From Steinernema hermaphroditum (Eukaryota > Nematoda > Chromadorea > Rhabditida > Steinernematidae), in the NCBI GenBank assembly GCA_030435675.1, contig CM059623.1, forward strand, positions 15,584,205 through 15,648,204: a stretch of DNA of 64,000 bases, in the 5' to 3' direction. A program made the position numbers and the translations under genes. Below the pieces are notes generated by a model. It did not search any database. It was given only the letters and a program-made list of their open reading frames with translations, and was not told the DNA's origin. Shown here in pieces: positions 57,131-64,000 of this stretch (positions are counted from its first letter, which is position 1; every line of letters begins with the position of its first letter).

Positions 57131-60100
57131 TTGACTTGTACATCATTACTCAATATTTTTTTGGAGAATGTAGCAAACGGTGTGGTCCTTGTCGAATAGT
57201 TGGATAATAGTTCGACGTTCGAATTGGAGGGGGTTTCTCAGAAAGCGTTTGCACACTGTGAAGAAATTTCTCTATATCAGAGTTGTGCTCTGGTTGAGCA
57301 TAGAAATCAGCACACCCACTTTTGAAGTCCGATATGGAAATGTCCGAGTGGACTTGCCTTGTTCCGACGCCGCAGCCCACCATTATGATCAGAAATCATT
57401 GGCTTTGAAGCTAAGCTTAGGGCTTATCAAATCAGATGACCGCTACATGAAGCTAGACCAAAGAACGAAATGATTCATTCGAATTTTCGGATCTTTTCGG
57501 ATTCGAGCGCAAATCTTTCATCATTTTCTTGATTGTACTGGGACAGAAGTGGCCAGCCCGTCAAACCGCCTAGATCGGACTTCCAACATTGACCACAAAA
57601 ACCTGAGTTCAACCTGAGCGCAACTCTACTCATCTACTCCACGTATACCTATCTCATTTTGTGTCTTCCAGTAGCGCATGTGTCTATTCATCCTAATTAC
57701 CTTCTATAAAACCACATCGCTCATTACATGAATAGCGCTCATCACTCCTTTTCACAATGGACTGCATTCGAAGATCACCGCCCATCAGAGGAGAGCATGT
57801 GCTCTACCTGAGTAGTAGAGTCTTTCGAGAGGACACACAAGAAACCGTGCGCTCTCGCGGAGAACCTAATCAGTCAGCGGCGCGTTACCAAGTGCTCTTT
57901 GCAGCTGAGTTTGAATGATAAGCGCCGAGCAAAGGTTGTTTTCTGTTCCGGTTGTAAAAAAGCTTTTTTGATGTTTAGATTTGGGAGGTGGAGAGCTACA
58001 GTATACCCGCTTTTGTGTCTTCCATTTGTGCACGTTTTAAACGCAAAAATCTCGATTTTTGAATCTCGATAAGCTTTCGTTTAAGACTATACAGGTTAGG
58101 ATGACTTGAGCTTAAGCTTAGGCTCATACTCATCAAATACCTTAGGGTTTTGAGGCTCAGATCTCAAAGTTTGTTGGGCCACTTAGGCATAGACCTAATC
58201 TATCCTTCCTATGGACCCATTTCCTGAAATCCTTGTAGTTGACCCTATCAAACTGATACCGATGTCTGCACTTATCTTCCTCCTGTTGATTGTCTTCGCA
58301 AGGCTGCAGCAAGACTACTAATTCCGCCACCTCTCCTTAAGGCTTATCGCATCGCCACCACACTGTCACTTCACTCTTCTTCCTTTTTCACGTCGCTTCT
58401 TGTGACCCAATTCGCCTACTCTTCGAAAGCGCTACCGTAACCCAGCGAAAAGTACGCGTGCGTTGTTCGCGACATTGCGCGATGGTTATCGCATGAACTT
58501 TTTGCCGAAGGTTTTTACTTAAACCGTTTGCGATTTTATCGAAAACCCTTCGTGTCACCTTTGAAGTCGACGGGTGAGAGAGTCAGTTCGATGTTGCGTG
58601 CTAGGCGCGTGACTGTTGCGTCTTTTTGTAGTGGTTCTGATGGGGCAAAGGTTCGGTGCCCTCGTCGTGGTTTGCTGTGGGTTTCAGGTTCAAGTGTAGT
58701 GCTTGATTTCGATTCATGCAATGCATAGAAGAATGGATAAAGTTGAAAAATGCTGCGACTACTTTGTCCGAACAGAGTGGGACGTTGTACGGACTCTTTG
58801 GTCCTGACACGAGACTCGAGACTCGGACTTAGACTCCGTGGGTTTTTGGGCATTGAGTCCGGATTCGGACTCGTCTGAATTTCGAACTCAATCGGCGTCA
58901 CTGGTCTGTAGCCTACATTTCATCAACGCATTTGAGCAGTTCCGACTGTTTCAAAGCCCCAAATCTGTCGAAATGCTGGCCATTGTCCGAATTCAGAGAC
59001 GAGTCCAGAACGAAACGAATCCGAGAAGCGAAACCCGTTTTCAGATTCAAAATACACCCGATTTCAAAAACTCCAAGAAGTAAGTCCAAAACCAAAGTTA
59101 GAGTGGAGACTCATCGGAGGAGGACTAAAATTAGCAATCCAGACGCTTTTCGGACTCATCGGGATATGACACTATCATGATTACTCAATGGTACAAAAAT
59201 GAGTCGATTTACTTCTCTGATTCCCGTGTTGTTCACCCATGTTCATCTATTCACCCGCCTTATCCTCCGGGTGAAGATGCCAAGATCGTTATATAGTCAA
59301 AGAGAATAGTCTAAATTTTTGTCTATAATTAAATTCGAAAAGAAAAAAGCAAAACCGCATTGTGCTACTTTTGAGTTCTTTGTTCATTGCCATTGCATCG
59401 AGCTTGAGTGGTTCAAGTCGGCAAGATTACACTGATCTCTACACTGAAATCAATTAAACTTTTTGACCTAATTTTAAAGACAACCGAAACCGGTATTGCT
59501 TGAAACCAGGAAGTTGTGCGTTTGTGAAAAGTTACGTCGGTTCTGGAGTAGCGCGATGGAAACGTTTCTTATAGCAGACTCGCGAAAGATTCCCGTTACT
59601 TCCGACGTCTGCACAGACATCATTTGTCACTATATATTGTACTTTTTGTAAATTTGAGTGATGATCGACGAAAGCGCTCGATTTCACTTTGCATTGAAGT
59701 TGAGAGACTTTTCTACTAGACGGGCTGTCAACGTGGATGTAACATAAGAGGGTTACTCTACCCGTTGTCAGTCAGATTCATTCGTTCGTTTGGACGGAAA
59801 AACGGAGGTTCTCATAACAAACAGACTTCTGGGCATGGATAGAACTTAAGAGGGTTATTTAAGCTCAGATCAGTGACGGAGGCTCTCCTCATGAGTCGAA
59901 TAGTTGAATTTCAATAGCTTCTTGTTGGCTACAGTATATTAATACACCAACTCGAGATGGTCAATGTCTGTGCAATAGCGACAGTGTATCCAATGAAGTT
60001 GGGCTTGAGACGATTTCAAAATCAATCATTCGATGACAATCTGCAGTCGAGGAATGATTGATTGTCACACCGGTGTTATCTGGTCATCTCCAGGAAGTCA

Positions 60101-62562
60101 TGGGGTAGTCTATGATATTCAGTGGCCATGTAATACCGGTTCAAAATCTATATAAAAATTAAAAAAATAAACAGCCGGTGTATGCTTAATTTTTTGTGAA
60201 GATAGACTTAGGCTTTGTGCCCCATTCAATAGGCTCCGTCTCCTTCTTGCATGTAGTGACACGAGTTTTTTAGCATTTTCCTTAAGATGATCATATCTTT
60301 TAAGACATATCTTCCGAAACCTTCACTTCATCAACAGGCTAAAGAAGTGTCTAGAAGAATGTACGTTTTTGACACATCCCATATAGGAAATTTAGATTCG
60401 GATATCGATTAGAAAATGAGGTCGAACCAATTGGAATTAAATTGTTATTTTGAATTTTTTTTAATTTTTCACATTAATAAGGCCTCACGATATATGGACT
60501 CATGATATACGATTAAGTTGGCCCTATTTTATGCTCAATCGCTCAATTCAGAAGAGGTTCTCTCAATCGGAATGTGGAATATTGAGTGGTGTCTATCTCG
60601 GGAAACAAGGCTTTCTTCAATCTTTCTTTCGTTATCTTCCTTTTTTCCTGTCTCTTTCCTTTCAGTGATTTCTAGCTCTCTCGCAGTCTTAAATTGGATC
60701 CTGAAAAGGGCAATAGTTCGCAAAGAGCGCCGCGTGAAAGTGTCGGAATAAAGAGGAACATGGACCTCTACTTCATCACTGGCCCGTCTTCTGATTTCAG
60801 ATCCCTAATTCCGAATTTACTTGAATTTCGGACTTCATTAAGCATACGCGCTGAAACCATTAAGATTTCGCCTTATTGCCTCGCCGACAGCTGATCATTA
60901 CTGTTCATAAAACACAACCAGGAAACGACTCTTTGTTTCAAAAACCTTTCGCAAGACGCTCTCCCCGTCTTTACTCCAAAAGTTCAATGTCAAACCCGCA
61001 AACCCATTACCCTACCGTAGCCTGTGTCCCTCTACTGTCTCTCCACTTCCACAACTCCTTCGCCTCGATCGCCATCGTCGCAACACAAATCGGTTTGCAT
61101 TACTCGAGTTCGCAATCGCGTAAATCGCGTCGTCCGCGCCGCTCAATTGCCCTTTTACTCCTACTTGAACGCGCGAGTGGCAGTTTCGTTACAAACTTCG
61201 ACTCATCCACAAACTCGGCCGATTAACACATCGCCGTCACACACAAAGAAACTTTTGGCGATTCGGACAGTTGGCGTCGGCGGGATCGCAGTAGAGTCAC
61301 TAGTCGAGTACGCTCTCCTCGAGTCGTCCTTCGCCACGCCGATCGCTTACATCATCACAGTCATTGAGAAGAGGGCGAAGAACTGCCGGGCGAAGCTGTT
61401 AGTTGAGATGACGATGTAGTAATGGGGACGTCGACGCGGGAGGAGTTTTCGTGCAGGAAAGCACGGGATGGACACTTTGCCGCCGGAAACTTTGAGAACA
61501 TTTGTTCGATTGTTGTTTGCACAGAGTTTGTTTGGCGATTTGCGTTTCCTTTCGATGGCTGTGCAAGGGTACGGTACGGCAGCTTTTAGTTTATGTATCT
61601 GGTGGTTTTTTATGTGCTTAGTTATTTTGAGGATTGGCTGTCTGTTCTATAGATACAAAATCTAGGATTACACCAAAATTTAAGCAAATCTTCTTTAGCT
61701 GAGATACACAATAACTAAACAATAAATTGTGATCTACTGATCTGATATTCTTATCATCTGACCGAAGCCGCACTTATCTAAATTTGAGGTTGTAATAGAT
61801 CTATACTTGGAAAGGGCTCTTTTTCGATCATGTCCTAGCACACCTCCTAATGGAGAAGGTCTTCATTCTATTCCACCATCTTCTAAATGGTCAGGAATCC
61901 CGAACAGGCTGGGTATCGCTGTCCCATAACCTCTATTTCCTCGCGCTTTATTTCAGTAATAATGCCACCAAAACTCAGTCTTAAACCTGATAAAAAAGTT
62001 CGTTTCTGTTTGTTCAGAACCTTGATTAAGATGCTTGAGCATAAGGGATCAAAAAGTGCAGACAGGGGGCTTTAGAGAATGGAGTTGATTAATCGTTTAC
62101 AAAAGTAAATGGATCTCCGATCAGTTGCAGGGCGCCCAAGTGCTCCCCGGCTTGCAAGAGCTGTCGAAAGACACTCAAAGTATGATACTCTGAGCAGCTG
62201 CGTTGAGGCGTGCACGTTCCATATAAAAAAGATTCTCTTTCATTTTTTGAATATACAGTCGCAGCCACAGAAATAGGCTTGCAGTGCCAGAAACACGGGG
62301 CCTACTAAATGTAGAGTTTATTGGGCAAAAAATGCTATTATCCACCATGTCGACAGGAGATGTAATACATTCGGCCGACTCACATTTGGATCGATTCTGA
62401 TAGATTCTGACGGAATTTAAAAAAAAACGTTATCAAAAAATAACTGATGTCGGTCGGAAAAGTAATGTACTTAATACGTTTAAATTTTGAGTTCACTAAT
62501 CACTATCGCATACCGTTTTTCGTCCGATCAGAAAAAATGAGACCTATACCCACTTGACACGC
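57131..62562. other. Intergenic, no supported gene
   Basis: Includes GACTCGAGACTCGGACTTAG-type degenerate repeats (58808-58880) and a CpG-richer patch at 61030-61430. Open frames here lack family signatures and convincing splice partners. Confidence 0.4.
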
Positions 62563-62620
62563 GCCTTTTGTCTCTGATCGCCTGCGCTCTCTTCGCACCG
62601 CTCCTCAAGAACGGTTGTAA
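62563..62620 (+). repeat. Dispersed 55-bp repeat (single arm)
   Basis: Matches the right arm of the inverted repeat at 56959-57018 (GCGCTCTCTTCGCACCGCTC), with a few differences. Confidence 0.6.
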
Positions 62621-63742
62621 TTGACTTCATATGTATCTTCGGCCCGGATCGGATCCGTCTCACAAGGGTTCGGCGGAAAACGATAGTTCTTAGTGGGTGC
62701 TGACAAAAGCAGGCACCATCGCTCGATGATCGGACTTTTTTCTTCAATCTGGACCAGACTATCATTTGTGCATCTTTTTGCAGTTGTATCGGTTGTATAG
62801 ACACTTCAGAGAGGGCCACTACAGAGATGGACATCGGCTTAGTTCTTGCAAGCGGTATTCATCCTATCCTATCGTTTGGCATAGAAAAGAGGGAGCCGAT
62901 TATTTCCGAGGCCTATTGTTTGGCCCCCATCCCCCCCCAACCCCCAACACGTTTGACAGCTCCCTTGTCAGTTCATAGAGTGTTTTTTTGTGCTGCCACG
63001 ACACCTCAAATGATAATCATTGAATTGGCAAATTGGTCCTCAACTCGATTTCCACGCACTAACACTTCATAGATCAAACCTCATTTTGGCAAATTAAGTC
63101 AGAAACAAATCTCTGAACTTGAGTACTTGTATTATGCAAATCAGCATTTGCATTTAAGTGCTCCAAGTAAACAGTGATTAACCGCGGCGGCCAAAGTACA
63201 CCACATATATCAATCACCACAAATTGTAATCTAATTCACAATTATGTATGTGCATTTTAAGATCTTAAAAATCACAACAAACTGCCTTTTATTCAATAAA
63301 TTCTATGACCTTTGCAGAGTAAATTCAGTTTTGTGCAGAAAAAAATTGCTTCCAGAACTTCGTTAGCACGTCACCTTCGCCTACCTTCTTGTCTCCACCT
63401 TCGATTTATATTTAACAAGTGCGTCATGCGTTCAAACAACGTTGAAACTTTTGAACGGCTGCAACTACAAGCCGCCTGCAGCCAGCCGTCAGTTGTACCC
63501 AATTGTAATGTCCTTTCGGCACTAAAATCCTGGCGTTCTCGCTTACGCACACAGGGCGACGCGCGCGCGCACGTTTGTCCACATAATCGGTGTCGGATTG
63601 CGTCGTCGATTCGCTTAAAAGGTAAACGTAGCCGGGGGTGGAGGCAGTTATAAGACCACGGGCCCTCTTCGGGAGGCTTAGTGTAAGAAGAGGTCTTTAT
63701 CGGTGTCCTTTTGATGGCTGATACTGTATCGCTTCTGTGTTT
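62621..63742. other. Intergenic, nothing recognised
   Basis: A GC-alternating tract GACGCGCGCGCGCACG occurs near 63560. No gene is supported. Confidence 0.4.
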
Positions 63743-64000
63743 TGGCTTAGTTAATTGACTCTGTATATTCATAGGTGAATGGTGTGGGTTCGCATTTTCG
63801 GATTCCAGTCCTGATGCGGGTCCGTCCAACTCTGGCCATAGTGATACCTGTCGGTCGAAAAAATAAGGCTTGGAAAGAAGTGGCGTCTAGTCTGGATAGT
63901 AATTTTCCCTAGTTTCATCTATCTGGCCAAGAAGATGTTCATTGCCATTGTCCATTCATTGTCGATAGTAGGCTTAGTTAGTCGGATCTGTATATTCATT
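63743..64000. repeat. Direct repeat at the right edge
   Basis: GGCTTAGTTAATTGACTCTG with TATATTCATA (63743-63772) recurs as GGCTTAGTTAGTCGGATCTG with TATATTCATT (63971-64000), cut by the window end. Confidence 0.55.

Overview
This is nuclear DNA from a nematode. Genes are broken by many short GT-AG introns, often only about 40-50 bp, with TTTCAG-type acceptors. Two genes have an acceptor directly in front of or 5 nt before the ATG, as expected for spliced-leader trans-splicing. The conserved proteins read most like C. elegans orthologues. A rhabditid such as Steinernema would fit the expanded lineage-specific gene family, but that genus is my inference.

Layout. (1) 1-9 kb: the last exon of a CtIP/COM-1 repair protein, a fold-back repeat, then a complete 20-exon RNA polymerase I largest-subunit gene (rpoa-1). 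(2) 9-20.8 kb: an accessory block of thaumatin-like genes, intact and broken, interleaved with members of a nematode-type gene family of about 320 residues (called families 1 and 2 here), small transposon-like elements and tandem segmental duplications. (3) 21.6-23.2 kb: a decayed copy of a convergent RAD17/MED11 pair. (4) 23.5-29.3 kb: a large palindromic repeat, two more family-2 genes and an intronless protein kinase. (5) 29.9-37.1 kb: two conserved genes in convergent orientation, mcm-5 (+) and the mitochondrial RNA polymerase (-). (6) 37.5-43.3 kb: an mcm-5 fragment, a family-2 pseudogene bounded by perfect 31-bp inverted repeats, then the intact RAD17/MED11 pair. (7) 43.3-64 kb: about 20 kb with almost no recognisable coding sequence, holding one tRNA-Val(CAC), several tRNA-derived repeat fragments and scattered inverted repeats.

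Functional themes. Housekeeping genes cover DNA repair and checkpoint (CtIP, RAD17), replication (MCM5), and nuclear and mitochondrial transcription (Pol I, MED11, POLRMT). I see no operon linking them. The fast-evolving layer is the thaumatin and family-1/2 material. It shows repeated duplication, internal deletion, nonsense mutation, start-codon loss and insertion, while a TATA-containing promoter block is kept in front of the family-2 copies.

Exon coordinates were derived by hand from reading frame, splice-site sequence and remembered protein-family conservation. Intron phases were checked and add up for rpoa-1, mcm-5, POLRMT, RAD17, MED11 and the long thaumatin gene. No database search was possible.
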